Notes: generated by a model not told the origin, from the sequence alone. A DNA stretch of 53,944 bases from DATKOF01 sp035524795 (GCA_035524795.1 DATKOF010000022.1:1-53944); one strand, 5' to 3'; counted from the first letter of the stretch, positions 8,694 to 17,490 are shown. A program made the numbers and translations.

Positions 8694-9008
8694 TCAATGC
8701 GGCGAAACCTCTTTCTTCCCTGAGCACGGATAGAGCGTCTTCATCGCGGCCAGCACTTCACCGAGTTTCAGCGGCGGCCCCAACCGCAATCTTGTCGGGT
8801 TGGCGTCGGCGTAGGCGGTGAATTTCTTGATGGTGTCGTCCACGTTGTCCTTCGGACACACCTCTTTCTTGTAGACCGGCTGGATCGTCGCTTCGATGAA
8901 ACCGTAGTAGTAGCCGTGCATGAATTCCTTTTCGCCGGGTGCTTCCTCGGCCGCCATCGCGGATGAAGCCGCCATCAAAATCGCCAGCGCAAGACTTCTG
9001 TTGAACAT
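8694..9008 (-). CDS. Small secreted protein, Rap1a/Tai immunity-like
   Basis: 104 residues with a clear signal peptide (MFNRSLALAILMAASSAMA). The mature part 'FMHGYYYGFIEATI ... CPKDNV ... TIKKFTAYADANPTRL ... LAAMKTLYPC' has the spacing of the Rap1a/Tai family: 'GY..G', 'C.P..V', a helix with 'Y...NP..L', and a terminal 'YPC'. The two cysteines probably form a disulfide in the periplasm. Known members neutralise type VI amidase effectors, but many homologues are orphans, and no amidase is seen here. GAGAGGAG is placed well before the ATG. Confidence 0.6.
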   Translation of the reverse strand: MFNRSLALAILMAASSAMAAEEAPGEKEFMHGYYYGFIEATIQPVYKKEVCPKDNVDDTIKKFTAYADANPTRLRLGPPLKLGEVLAAMKTLYPCSGKKEVSPH

Positions 9009-9025
9009 CGTTGACTCCTCTCAAA

Positions 9026-9057
9026 CAAAAAATAACGCCGACCGCAGCCGGCGTTAT
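9026..9057 (-). terminator. Rho-independent terminator for the 9081-9713 gene
   Basis: ATAACGCCG (9032-9040) and CGGCGTTAT (9049-9057) form a 9-bp stem with an 8-nt loop. Read on the minus strand, the stem is followed directly by a T-rich run (TTTTTTG). Confidence 0.8.
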
Positions 9058-9080
9058 CGGTTTAACAAATTATCCCGGTT

Positions 9081-9713
9081 TTATTTCTTCGCCGGGGCGG
9101 CAGGCGCAGCCGCTGGTGCCGCAGCGGGCGCGGCCGCAGCAGGTGCGGCCGCAGGCGCCATCGCAGGTTTTTCCGGCGGCAGTATGCCGAGGTCGGCGAG
9201 CAACGCATGGGTCGCGGATTCAAGCACCTTCTGCTTGTCCGGCCAGCCCTGCTGCAGCGATTGCAGCATCTGCTGCACTTTGTCGGGAGACATCTTCGGA
9301 TTGCCGAGTTCGGTCGCCAGCGCGTCGAAATCGGAATCGGTCGCCGCGCGCACGCCGTCGAGCGAGGCGCGGATGCCGTCGCGCGCCGCGAGCAACGCGC
9401 GTGCGTTGTCCACCGCCTTCATCGGATCAGCTGCGGGCGGCGCGGCCTGCGCATCAGCCGTGCCCGCGGCGGGTGCCGCCGCGGGCACGGCCTCGGTCAC
9501 CAGTTTGCCCAGCTGGTTGCCCCATTTCCTGACCGCGTCCTGGTTGGCTTTCGACAGACGGTCGGCGTTCTGCTGCGCCTGGTTCTTCTGCTGGGTCATC
9601 GCGGCCAACTGCTGGTTGACCTCGTCCACTTTCATCATCCCGAACCAGTAACCGCCGCCGGCGCCCACCAGCAGCCCCACTACCGCGATCAGGATCAGTT
9701 TCACCTTGCCCAT
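9081..9713 (-). CDS. Membrane-anchored coiled-coil protein with Ala/Pro-rich tail, function unknown
   Basis: 210 residues. One N-terminal membrane span (about 5-25, LILIAVVGLLVGAGGGYWFG) is followed by a Gln-rich coiled coil (VNQQLAAMTQQKNQAQQNADRL), a helical central region, and a tail of about 35 residues made of repeated 'AAPAAAPAA' ending in KK. The protein probably lies in the inner membrane facing the periplasm. No enzymatic motif is visible. A terminator follows the gene, and the Rap1a-like gene comes next on the same strand. Confidence 0.7.
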   Translation of the reverse strand: MGKVKLILIAVVGLLVGAGGGYWFGMMKVDEVNQQLAAMTQQKNQAQQNADRLSKANQDAVRKWGNQLGKLVTEAVPAAAPAAGTADAQAAPPAADPMKAVDNARALLAARDGIRASLDGVRAATDSDFDALATELGNPKMSPDKVQQMLQSLQQGWPDKQKVLESATHALLADLGILPPEKPAMAPAAAPAAAAPAAAPAAAPAAPAKK

Positions 9714-9847
9714 TGTTCCCCTCCCGGTCTGAATTGATGCTGCAATAATATATATAAGATATCACAATACTATATGGAATTTTCTGACAGCCGGCAGGTC
9801 TATGCCGGTTCCTGCACATTAATTGGCGGCCTGGCGGTCTTGATCTG

Positions 9848-10390
9848 ATGAAATTCTGCAGCGAATGCGGCGCGCCGGTCGAGCAGCGCATCCCGGACGG
9901 CGACAACCTGCCGCGCCATGTATGCCCGGCGTGCGGCGCAATCCACTACCACAACCCGAAAATCGTGGTCGGCTGCATCGTGGAGTGGGAGGACAAAATA
10001 CTGCTGTGCCGGCGCGGCATCGAGCCGCGCCACGGGCTGTGGACGGTGCCCGCCGGCTTCATGGAAAACGGCGAGACCACCATCGAGGGCGCGCTGCGCG
10101 AAACGCGCGAGGAAGCCGGCGCGCGCACCGAAATCGGCCCGCTTTACGCGCTGCACAACCTGCCCTACATCAATCAGGTCTATCTGATCTTCCGCGCGCG
10201 GCTGCTCGATCTCGATTTCAGCCCGGGCGCCGAATCGCTCGAGGTGCGGCTGTTCAGCGAAGCCGAAATCCCTTGGGAGCAGATCGCGTTCCGCACCGTG
10301 CGCCACGCGCTGACGCGCTATTACGAAGACCGCCGCAACAACGGGGACTACCCGTTCCACATCGCGACGATCGGGCCGCCGGAGCGCTGA
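9848..10390 (+). CDS. Nudix hydrolase with N-terminal zinc ribbon
   Basis: A 180-residue protein with a zinc ribbon formed by 'CSECG' (about residues 4-8) and 'CPACG' (about 26-30). A complete Nudix box follows, 'GFMENGETTIEGALRETREEAGA', matching G-x5-E-x7-RE-x2-EE-x-G. This combination occurs in NADH-pyrophosphatase-like and related nucleotide hydrolases. The exact nucleotide substrate cannot be read from sequence. The gene converges on marC with only a few bases between. Confidence 0.9.
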   Translation: MKFCSECGAPVEQRIPDGDNLPRHVCPACGAIHYHNPKIVVGCIVEWEDKILLCRRGIEPRHGLWTVPAGFMENGETTIEGALRETREEAGARTEIGPLYALHNLPYINQVYLIFRARLLDLDFSPGAESLEVRLFSEAEIPWEQIAFRTVRHALTRYYEDRRNNGDYPFHIATIGPPER

Positions 10391-10396
10391 CCGCGG

Positions 10397-10993
10397 TCAG
10401 AACTGCCGCACGAAACGCTCGACGCCGCGCAGCAGCATCTCGATCGCAATCGCGGTCAGCACCAGTCCCATCAGCCGTTCGAAGGCGATCAGAAAACGCT
10501 GTCCCACCAGGACGGCGATGCGTTCCGCGAAAACCAGCAGCGCCAGCGTGATCGCGGTGGCGATGGCCAGCGCGGCCGTCCACTCCAGCATGTGCTGCGG
10601 CTCGCGCGCGACGAACAGCATCACGGTGGCCAGCGCCGCCGGACCGGCGATCGCCGGAATCGCCAGCGGCACGATGAACGGTTCGCCTTCGGCCTCGGCG
10701 CCGAAAATGCCTTCAGGATGACGGAACACCATCCGCAACGCGATCAGGAACAGGATCACGCCGCCGGCGATCTCGAGCGAGATGTCGGACAGCCCGAACA
10801 GCGCGAGAAAGCGATTGCCGGCGAGGATGCACGCGAACAGCACGGCGAAGGCGATCGCGCATTCGCGCACGATCACGCGGATGCGACGCCGCGGTTCGAC
10901 CCGGCTCAGCAGCGCAACGAACAGCGGAATGTTGCCGACCGGATCCATCACCAGCAGCAGCACCACGATCGCCGATACGAAGGACGGTTCCAT
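10397..10993 (-). CDS. MarC family integral membrane protein
   Basis: 198 residues with six hydrophobic spans and the family signatures 'LLLVMDPVGNIPLF' at the N-terminus and 'PLAIPAIAGPAALATVML' mid-protein. MarC/YhgN proteins are inner-membrane proteins of uncertain transport function; the old multiple-antibiotic-resistance link is not supported for MarC itself. It starts 7 bp after the upstream glycerophosphodiesterase gene, so the two are likely co-transcribed. Confidence 0.9.
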   Translation of the reverse strand: MEPSFVSAIVVLLLVMDPVGNIPLFVALLSRVEPRRRIRVIVRECAIAFAVLFACILAGNRFLALFGLSDISLEIAGGVILFLIALRMVFRHPEGIFGAEAEGEPFIVPLAIPAIAGPAALATVMLFVAREPQHMLEWTAALAIATAITLALLVFAERIAVLVGQRFLIAFERLMGLVLTAIAIEMLLRGVERFVRQF

Positions 10994-11000
10994 TACGCCA

Positions 11001-11717
11001 TCATGCCACGGCCGGCCCGCCGCTTCGAGTCATCGGCCGCGCTGGCGACAGCAGCCATGGAAAGTCGGTGATCACGCCGGCGCAGCGCAACGCGCGGCAG
11101 CGCTGATGCTCTGCCGCCGTCACCGCGCCGTAAACATAGTTGCGCCAGCCGGCCGTCCCGGCCGCATGCAGCACGGGATCGTCGACCGCGTCATAGTCCC
11201 AGACCAGGGATGCGACGCGGGAATGACGCTGGAATCCGGCGATGAGCGCGGCGATATCGAGCGGCCGGTGCGCGAACAGCAGTCCGCAATCGACTGCAAG
11301 CCGCTCCGCGTAGTCGGCGATGATGTCGTGCTGGAACGACGTCACCAGCAGGCGCCGCGATTCCCGGTACCCCGCCACCGCCGCCAGCATCGCCGGCGCG
11401 GCGGCGGGAACCTTGATTTCGATGTTCCACAGCAGGTCCGGAAAAGCATCGAGCGCATCGGCGAGCAGCGGAACCTCGTGTCCGAAATCCTCCGCCAGTT
11501 CGGCATGCGTCAGTTCCGCGACCGGGCGTCCGCGCGGCGTCACGCGATCGTGCAGCAGCACCAGCCTGCCATCGCCGGACAATCGCACGTCGGTCTCGAT
11601 GCCGTCGACCCCGAGTTTTACCGCCGCTTCGAACGCAGGCAAGGTGTTTTCCGGGACGCCGGCATGGCAGCCGCGATGAGCGATCGACAGCGTGTCGGTA
11701 AGGGCCGCGGCAATCAT
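11001..11717 (-). CDS. Glycerophosphodiester phosphodiesterase
   Basis: About 238 residues forming a TIM-barrel GDPD domain. 'IAHRGCHAGVPENTLPAFEAA' contains the catalytic HRG and PENT, 'GIETDVRLSGDGRLVLLHD' the metal-binding E.D and catalytic H, and 'WNIEIKVP' a further acidic ligand. It cleaves glycerophosphodiesters to glycerol-3-phosphate plus an alcohol. No signal peptide is seen, so it is cytoplasmic, like UgpQ. The ATG at 11717 is preferred; a TTG four codons upstream is the alternative. Confidence 0.92.
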   Translation of the reverse strand: MIAAALTDTLSIAHRGCHAGVPENTLPAFEAAVKLGVDGIETDVRLSGDGRLVLLHDRVTPRGRPVAELTHAELAEDFGHEVPLLADALDAFPDLLWNIEIKVPAAAPAMLAAVAGYRESRRLLVTSFQHDIIADYAERLAVDCGLLFAHRPLDIAALIAGFQRHSRVASLVWDYDAVDDPVLHAAGTAGWRNYVYGAVTAAEHQRCRALRCAGVITDFPWLLSPARPMTRSGGPAVA

Positions 11718-11795
11718 CGGGACGGACAATCCACTCTGTATTTCAGATCACAATTGCGATACTATTCAGACAACAGAAATAACAAGGGAGACACC

Positions 11796-11942
11796 ATGAT
11801 ATTTTATGCATTTTACGCAATCGCCTTCGTTATTCTAATCCTGCATTTCACCGGCTGGCTCAAGCGCAATAATCTCGAATGGCTGATACTGGTGCTCGCC
11901 GTCGCGGTGTTCCCGGTCGTCATCTTCGGTCGTCATCTTTAA
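11796..11942 (+). CDS. 48-residue two-span membrane protein
   Basis: A short frame with an excellent ribosome site (AAGGGAG, 6 nt before the ATG). It encodes MIFYAFYAIAFVILILHF, a polar turn (LKRNNLE), a second hydrophobic helix (WLILVLAVAVFPVVIF) and GRHL. It is hidden inside a longer, non-genuine frame. The hairpin topology and strong start signal argue that it is real; its function is unknown. Confidence 0.65.
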   Translation: MIFYAFYAIAFVILILHFTGWLKRNNLEWLILVLAVAVFPVVIFGRHL

Positions 11943-12048
11943 ATAGCAGGTCCCGCCACGGGCGGTGTGCAGCCGCCGCGTCGTTTCGCCGCCATGGTGG
12001 AAAGTATTAAACTAGCGGCACAGTGTATCTTCCATTCCTGTCAGCCCG

Positions 12049-15000
12049 ATGACCCCGCAAACCATCTTCACCAAGACCGCCAAAGGGGTGCAGGAAGTCA
12101 AAAACCGCTCTCTGCGCCTGCCGCGCGACCTGACGCTGGTTTTCCTCGCGGTTGACGGCAAGTCCACGGTTGCCGATCTGCCGCAAAAAACGCGCCTCGA
12201 TGCATCAGCCGTCCGCCAGGCAGTCGAAAAGCTCACGGCCGACGGCTACATCAAAATATTCCAGGAGCAGCCTGAAACCCATGGCTCCGAAGATTTAGAC
12301 CTCGATTTCACCTCCCCCGCTGCAATCGCCAGGCTCAACGTCGAAGCAACGACACGCGCACAGGCCGAAGCCGAAGCCAAAGCGCGCGCGCAGGCCGCGG
12401 CGCGTGACGCCGCCGCCGCCAAAACGCGCCAGGAAGCCGAAGCACGCGCGCGCGCGGAGGCGGAACAGAAGGCCCGTGCCGAAGCGCAGGCGCGGCTCAA
12501 GGCCGAAGAAGCCGCGCAGGCGGCGATGCAGGCGCGGGCGAAAGCGGAAGCCGAAGCGCGCGCCGCCACTGAAGCGACAGCCAGGGCGGAAGCGGAGGCG
12601 CGCGCCCGTGCCGCCACTGAAGCGACAGCCAAAGCGGAAGCGGAGGCGCAGGCCCGCGCCAAAGCCGAAGCGCATGCCAGAAGCGAGGCCGAAGCCAAGG
12701 CGCAGGCTGAAGCTGCGGCACGCGCCGAAGCTGAGGCCCGGGCGCGCGCCGAAGCGGAAGCCAAAGCGCGCGCCGAAGCCGAAGCCAAAGCGCGCACCGC
12801 GCTCGAAGCCAAGATGCGGGCGATGGAGCGCGCGCTGCAGGAAGCGGAACAGCGCGCGCACGCCGAAGCGGAAGCCCGGACACGCGCCGAAGCCGAAGCC
12901 AAAGCGCGCGCTGAAGCCGAAGCCCGCGCGCGCAGCGAAGCCGAGGCGCGCGCCAGGGCGGCGGAGGAAACGGCGGCACAGGCGCGCGCACTGGCGGAAG
13001 CCGCCGCAACAGCACGGGCCGAAGCCGAGGCCAAGGCGCAAGCCGAGGCTGCCGCGCGCGCTGCTGCTGAATCACGGATCAAGGATCAAGCCGGCCGGGA
13101 GGATGCGGAGGCGATCGCGCGCGCCGCCGAAACCGCCAGACAGGAAGCGCTGACGCGGGCCGAGCAGGCGGCGCACGCGCTGGCTGCCGCCGAAACCAAG
13201 GCGCGCGCGGAAGCCGAGGCACGCGCCGCCGCCGAGGCGCGCGCGCAGCAGGCGATCGAACGGCGCACGCGTGAGGAAGCGGAAAAACTCCAGCGCGAAG
13301 CCGAGCTGCAGATTGCGCATGCGGAAGCCGAAGAACGCACCCGCGCCGAACTCAGGGCGCTGGAAGAAAATATCCAGCGCGCGCGCGCCGAGGCCGAAAC
13401 CAGGGCCGAAGCCGAGCGCAAGGCGCGTGAGGAAGCGGAAGCCCGGATCGAAGCCGAGCGCAGGGCGCGCGAGGAAGCCGAAGCCCGGGTGGAGGCCGAA
13501 CAGCGCGCACGCGCCGAAGCCGAAGCCAAAGCCAGCGCCGCGATCGAGGCCAGCGCGGCGGCCGAACGTCTGGTGCGCGAGGCCAGCGAGAAACAGACCA
13601 GCGCAGCGCAAAAGGCGCGTGAGGAAGCGGAAAAGTCGCTCGCCGCGACACGGCTGGCGCATGAACAGGCGGTCGCCAAGGCCCAGGCCGAAACTCTGGC
13701 GCGCGCCCACGCCGAACAGAAGGCGCTCACCGAAAAACGCGCGCGCGCAGCCGCCGAGGATCGCGCCAAGCAGGAAACGGTGGCGCGCGTAATGCAGGAA
13801 CACCAGTTACGGCAGCGCGCTGAAAAAGAAATCCAGACCAAAGTCGAAGCTGAACTCAAGTCCCGTCAACAGGCGGAAATCGAGGCCGACGCACAGGCGC
13901 GGGCGGAAGCGCAGAAACGCGCCGAAGAAATGGCGGCGCAGCGCACACGCGAGCAGCAGGCACGCACTGCGCAAGCCGATGAAGCCGTCGTAATGCGCAA
14001 ACCGGCGCGCTGGGGACGCGTCATCGGCATCGCACTGGTGGTTCTGGTCGTCGCCGCACTGGGACTGCTGCAGATCATCCCGCTGTCCGGTTATCTCCCG
14101 GGCGCCCAGCAATTGGTGTCGGAACGGCTGCAGCAGCCGGTGCTGATCGGCGACCTGCACTTCTCGCTGCTGCCGTCGCCGCAACTGCGGTTCGAACATA
14201 TCGCGATCGGCCCTGCGGAAGAAATCAAGATCGATTCCGCCGTCGTGCCGGCCGGCTCGTCGCTGCTGTTCGACGAGCGCAAGGATTTCCCGGAAGTCAG
14301 ACTGTCCGGCGTCGACATCGATCAGGGTGCGCTCGACTGGCTCGCCGGCTGGTCCCGGCCGCAGGGCGCGTCCCGGCTGCACATCGGACAGCTCGATCTC
14401 GCAAACGTCAAACTGGCGCTGCCCCAGGTCGATCTGCCGACATTCGACGCCACCCTGAAACTGGCGCAGGACAATGGGCTGCAAAGCGCAACCTTGCGCG
14501 ATGCGGATCTCAACGTCGAACTGAAGCCGGCAGAAAACGGCCTGCGCGCCACTTTCAGCGCCAAGGGCTGGACCGCGCCGCTCGGCCCGCCGCTTCAGTT
14601 CACGGATCTCGACGGTACCATCCTGGCTGACCGCCAACAGGCCGTCGTCAGCGACCTCGCCGGCCGGTTTTACGGCGGCACGCTGAAAGGAAACGTCACG
14701 ATCAAATGGGCGAACGGCCTGAGTGCCGACGGCGGATTCAGTCTCCACGGTGTTGATCTTGGTCAGTTGTTGCCGATCTTCACGCGCGATTTCATCGCCA
14801 ACGGCGCGCTCGACACCGATGCGCAATTCACGACCCAGGGCAACGCCTTCGCCGACCTGTTCGCGGCGCCACGCGTGAACGCCGCCTTCACGCTGCAAAA
14901 AGGCGCAATCAACAATCTCGACATCGTGCGCGCGATCCAGAGCCCGGTCCGCGGCGGACTGCGCGGCGGCAGAACCCAATTCGACGAACTGAAGGGGGAA

Positions 15001-15204
15001 GTGCAGGCTGCCGGCGGCCGTCTCTCCTACCGCAACCTGAGGATCAGTTCCGGGCCGCTGAACGGCAGCGGGGCGGTTGATGTTTCGCCGTCGTCCGGAT
15101 TGTCGGGACGGCTCAGCATCCAGGTCGGCACGGGGGCCGCGCCGGTCGCGCACGGAACGATCATTGTCGGCGGCAGCGTCAAGGATCCGCTGCTGGGCCA
15201 ATAA
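12049..15204 (+). CDS. Winged-helix-like / giant Ala-rich helix / AsmA-like fusion protein
   Basis: 1051 residues in four parts. (1) Residues 1-75 form a small domain ('FTKTAKGVQEVKNRSLRLPRDLTLVFLAVDGKSTVADL', 'VRQAVEKLTADGYIK'), a winged-helix-like module seen at the head of various betaproteobacterial regulators. (2) Residues about 98-645 are almost entirely 'EAEAKARAEAEARA'-type helix resembling TolA domain II. (3) One membrane span lies near 656-678, preceded by basic residues (RKPARWGR), so the N-terminal part is cytoplasmic. (4) Residues 690-1051 are AsmA-like, ending with 'GALDTDAQFTTQGNAF', 'ALQKGAINNLDIV'-like and 'FDELKGEVQAAGGRLSYRNL' segments. AsmA relatives act in envelope lipid or outer-membrane biogenesis. 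No partner gene adjoins it. Confidence 0.85.
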   Translation: MTPQTIFTKTAKGVQEVKNRSLRLPRDLTLVFLAVDGKSTVADLPQKTRLDASAVRQAVEKLTADGYIKIFQEQPETHGSEDLDLDFTSPAAIARLNVEATTRAQAEAEAKARAQAAARDAAAAKTRQEAEARARAEAEQKARAEAQARLKAEEAAQAAMQARAKAEAEARAATEATARAEAEARARAATEATAKAEAEAQARAKAEAHARSEAEAKAQAEAAARAEAEARARAEAEAKARAEAEAKARTALEAKMRAMERALQEAEQRAHAEAEARTRAEAEAKARAEAEARARSEAEARARAAEETAAQARALAEAAATARAEAEAKAQAEAAARAAAESRIKDQAGREDAEAIARAAETARQEALTRAEQAAHALAAAETKARAEAEARAAAEARAQQAIERRTREEAEKLQREAELQIAHAEAEERTRAELRALEENIQRARAEAETRAEAERKAREEAEARIEAERRAREEAEARVEAEQRARAEAEAKASAAIEASAAAERLVREASEKQTSAAQKAREEAEKSLAATRLAHEQAVAKAQAETLARAHAEQKALTEKRARAAAEDRAKQETVARVMQEHQLRQRAEKEIQTKVEAELKSRQQAEIEADAQARAEAQKRAEEMAAQRTREQQARTAQADEAVVMRKPARWGRVIGIALVVLVVAALGLLQIIPLSGYLPGAQQLVSERLQQPVLIGDLHFSLLPSPQLRFEHIAIGPAEEIKIDSAVVPAGSSLLFDERKDFPEVRLSGVDIDQGALDWLAGWSRPQGASRLHIGQLDLANVKLALPQVDLPTFDATLKLAQDNGLQSATLRDADLNVELKPAENGLRATFSAKGWTAPLGPPLQFTDLDGTILADRQQAVVSDLAGRFYGGTLKGNVTIKWANGLSADGGFSLHGVDLGQLLPIFTRDFIANGALDTDAQFTTQGNAFADLFAAPRVNAAFTLQKGAINNLDIVRAIQSPVRGGLRGGRTQFDELKGEVQAAGGRLSYRNLRISSGPLNGSGAVDVSPSSGLSGRLSIQVGTGAAPVAHGTIIVGGSVKDPLLGQ

Positions 15205-15325
15205 GCCCTCCAATCCTGTGGGCCGCGGCGCCCAGGGTGCTCCGAATCGCGCTAGAATTACCAATAGTAGTCGGGAAAATTCCAAACATCCCTAACATAA
15301 ATAAATAACCGATTCCCCTCTCCTC

Positions 15326-16378
15326 ATGATAGCCAAGTGGACCCTGACGCCGGCGCTGGAAGCCGATGAACTGAAGGGCTTCTCGCGCACCATCGCGGAA
15401 ATCGAATGGCTGCTCGTCATTCTGGTGCTGCTCTACCAGGTGGTGCAGCAGCCCGGCAGGCAGGACGCCGCGCCGGTCTACTGGGGTCTGTTGCTGTTTT
15501 CGGCTTTCGTGGCCGGCTTCCGCTACTTCAACGTCTACCGCACTGAATCGCGCTGGAAACTGGCGACTGAAACCTGGGCGATGATCGTATTCATCACCTG
15601 GACGATCTACCACACCGGCCGTCTCGACAGTCCGCTGGTCAACCTCTACATGCTGACCATCATCACCAGCGCGCTGGCGCTGGGAAAGCTGATCACGCTG
15701 CTCGAGGTCGCGCTGATCGCCGCCTGCTATGTCTTTCTCGGCTACGCCACGTCGCTGGATGAATTTTTCTCGATGACCCACCTCGGCGATTTCATGACAC
15801 AACTGGCGCCGATGCTGCTGGTCGCCTACATCACGACCATGCTCTCCGCCGATATCCGCAACGCGCTGTCGCGCATCAAGCTGATATCGGAAACCGACGA
15901 TCTGACCGGTGTCTACAACATGCGCGCTTTCATGGTGATCGCCGACCGCAGCCACAAACAGGCGGTGCGTTACGGCCAGACCTACGCGATTCTGATGGTC
16001 GATTCCGACGACCTGAAGAAAATCAACGACGCCTACGGCCACGAGTCCGGCAACCGCCTGCTCAAAATGACCGTCGGCTGCATCCAGCAGTCGCTGCGCG
16101 AAACCGACGTGTTCGCGCGCTACGGCGGGGATGAATTCATTGCGCTGCTGCCGCAGACCAGCAACGATGGCGCACTCGAGGTCGCCGAGCGGATCCGCAA
16201 GTCAGTCGAAACGACACCGCTCGAAACGCGCGGCAAACAGGTGACGACGACGGTCAGTATCGGCATCGCCATTTTCCCCGAGCACGGCGAGGAACTGTCC
16301 AGCGTCATGGATCGCGCCGATCAGGCGCTGTACGGCAGCAAGAAAGACGGCCGCAACTCCATTTCGATCGCCGGATAG
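15326..16378 (+). CDS. Membrane diguanylate cyclase (GGDEF)
   Basis: 350 residues. About five to six membrane spans occupy residues 25-185, followed by a GGDEF domain (about 195-350). The active-site loop is intact ('RYGGDEF', near residue 265), as are the metal/substrate features 'MVDSDDLKKINDAYGH'. An RxxD inhibitory site (RETD) lies five residues before GGDEF, so product inhibition by c-di-GMP is expected. The membrane part does not match a sensor domain that I can name. Confidence 0.93.
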   Translation: MIAKWTLTPALEADELKGFSRTIAEIEWLLVILVLLYQVVQQPGRQDAAPVYWGLLLFSAFVAGFRYFNVYRTESRWKLATETWAMIVFITWTIYHTGRLDSPLVNLYMLTIITSALALGKLITLLEVALIAACYVFLGYATSLDEFFSMTHLGDFMTQLAPMLLVAYITTMLSADIRNALSRIKLISETDDLTGVYNMRAFMVIADRSHKQAVRYGQTYAILMVDSDDLKKINDAYGHESGNRLLKMTVGCIQQSLRETDVFARYGGDEFIALLPQTSNDGALEVAERIRKSVETTPLETRGKQVTTTVSIGIAIFPEHGEELSSVMDRADQALYGSKKDGRNSISIAG

Positions 16379-16427
16379 TCGTCTCCTTCCGACCGGTCTG
16401 TCCAGCCGACTCCACGATCCTCCCTCC

Positions 16428-16976
16428 ATGAATCTTGACCGCGTCGGCCCCGGCCGCGATCTTCCCGACGAAATCAACGTCATCATCGAAATCCCGATGA
16501 ACTCCGACCCCATCAAGTACGAGGTCGACAAGGAAACCGGCGCGTTGTTCGTCGACCGCTTCATGACGACCGCGATGCGCTATCCGTGCAATTACGGCTA
16601 TATCCCCCATACCCTGTGCGGCGACGGCGACCCGGTCGACGTGCTGGTCATCACGCCTTACCCGCTGATATCGGGCGTGGTGGTGCAATGCCGGCCGGTC
16701 GGCGCGCTCAAAATGAAGGACGAAGGTGGCGATGACGTCAAGCTGATCGCCGTACCGGTCGATGGGGCATGCGCGCTTTACAAAACCGTCCACGCGCCGC
16801 AGGACCTGCCGTCCTCGACGCTCGAACAGATCATGCACTTTTTTGAGCACTACAAGGATCTCGATCCCGGCAAGTGGGTCAGGATCGAGGGCTGGCAGCC
16901 TCCGGAGCAGGCGAAACAGGAAATTCTCGGCGGCATAAAGCGTTATCAACAGGCGGCCGACAAGCCGATGTTCTAG
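16428..16976 (+). CDS. ppa: Inorganic pyrophosphatase
   Basis: A 182-residue family I soluble pyrophosphatase, hydrolysing PPi to phosphate. The signature 'DGDPVDVLV' supplies the metal-binding aspartates; 'NYGYIPHT' and 'KYEVDKETG' are also conserved. Length is typical for bacterial hexameric enzymes. It lies 49 bp after the diguanylate cyclase gene on the same strand. Confidence 0.97.
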   Translation: MNLDRVGPGRDLPDEINVIIEIPMNSDPIKYEVDKETGALFVDRFMTTAMRYPCNYGYIPHTLCGDGDPVDVLVITPYPLISGVVVQCRPVGALKMKDEGGDDVKLIAVPVDGACALYKTVHAPQDLPSSTLEQIMHFFEHYKDLDPGKWVRIEGWQPPEQAKQEILGGIKRYQQAADKPMF

Positions 16977-17008
16977 GGTCCCCGACATTCAGGGATTCTT
17001 GGCCACCG

Positions 17009-17485
17009 ATGAGAAAATTGGCGCTGCTGGAATGTCTCGCAATGCTGTGCTGCGTGTCGGGCAGCCCGGCCGTCGCACAAAACAGCATGATCCCGCCGGG
17101 ATGCGCCGGCAAAACCGGCGAAGCGCTGCGCGAGTGCGTGCGCGACGCAACGCCGGAGGAACAGATCGAGCAAATAACCCCCATCAAACCGGCGCCCGAT
17201 CCGGCGCAGCCGATCAATTGCCAGCGGATGTTGTTTGCCGACCAGTCGTTCTGCGCGAGCCGCAACGAAGTCATCCTCGAGTGCCGCAAAAACCGGCATT
17301 CCGATTTCGAAGGGTGCTTCAATCAGTACGCGGCCAACATCCCGTTGCCCACGGCGGCCAATTGCGCGCGCGTTGATGCGAAATCGCGCCCCCGGTGCGT
17401 GCATCGCAATGCGGTGTACCTGAAATGCGCCGCCAATCGGCTGCGCTATTTCATGTGCCTCGAAGCTCCCGACGCGGAAAAATAG
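17009..17485 (+). CDS. Secreted Cys-rich protein, unknown function
   Basis: 158 residues with an N-terminal signal peptide ending SPAVAQ. The mature domain holds ten cysteines, several in C-x9-C-like spacings reminiscent of CHCH/coiled Cys pairs ('CASRNEVILECRKNR', 'CVHRNAVYLKCAANR'). The duplicated 'C.(7-9)C' helix pattern suggests two disulfide-bonded helical hairpins in the periplasm. The start at 17009 is chosen because the signal peptide begins there; the longer frame overlaps ppa. No named family was recognised. Confidence 0.75.
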   Translation: MRKLALLECLAMLCCVSGSPAVAQNSMIPPGCAGKTGEALRECVRDATPEEQIEQITPIKPAPDPAQPINCQRMLFADQSFCASRNEVILECRKNRHSDFEGCFNQYAANIPLPTAANCARVDAKSRPRCVHRNAVYLKCAANRLRYFMCLEAPDAEK

Positions 17486-17490
17486 ACCCC

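Noticed and set aside
12246..15285. Minus-strand Ala- or Arg-rich frames opposite the coiled-coil gene
   Set aside because: They are mirror translations of the repetitive EAKAR codons and have no start signals.
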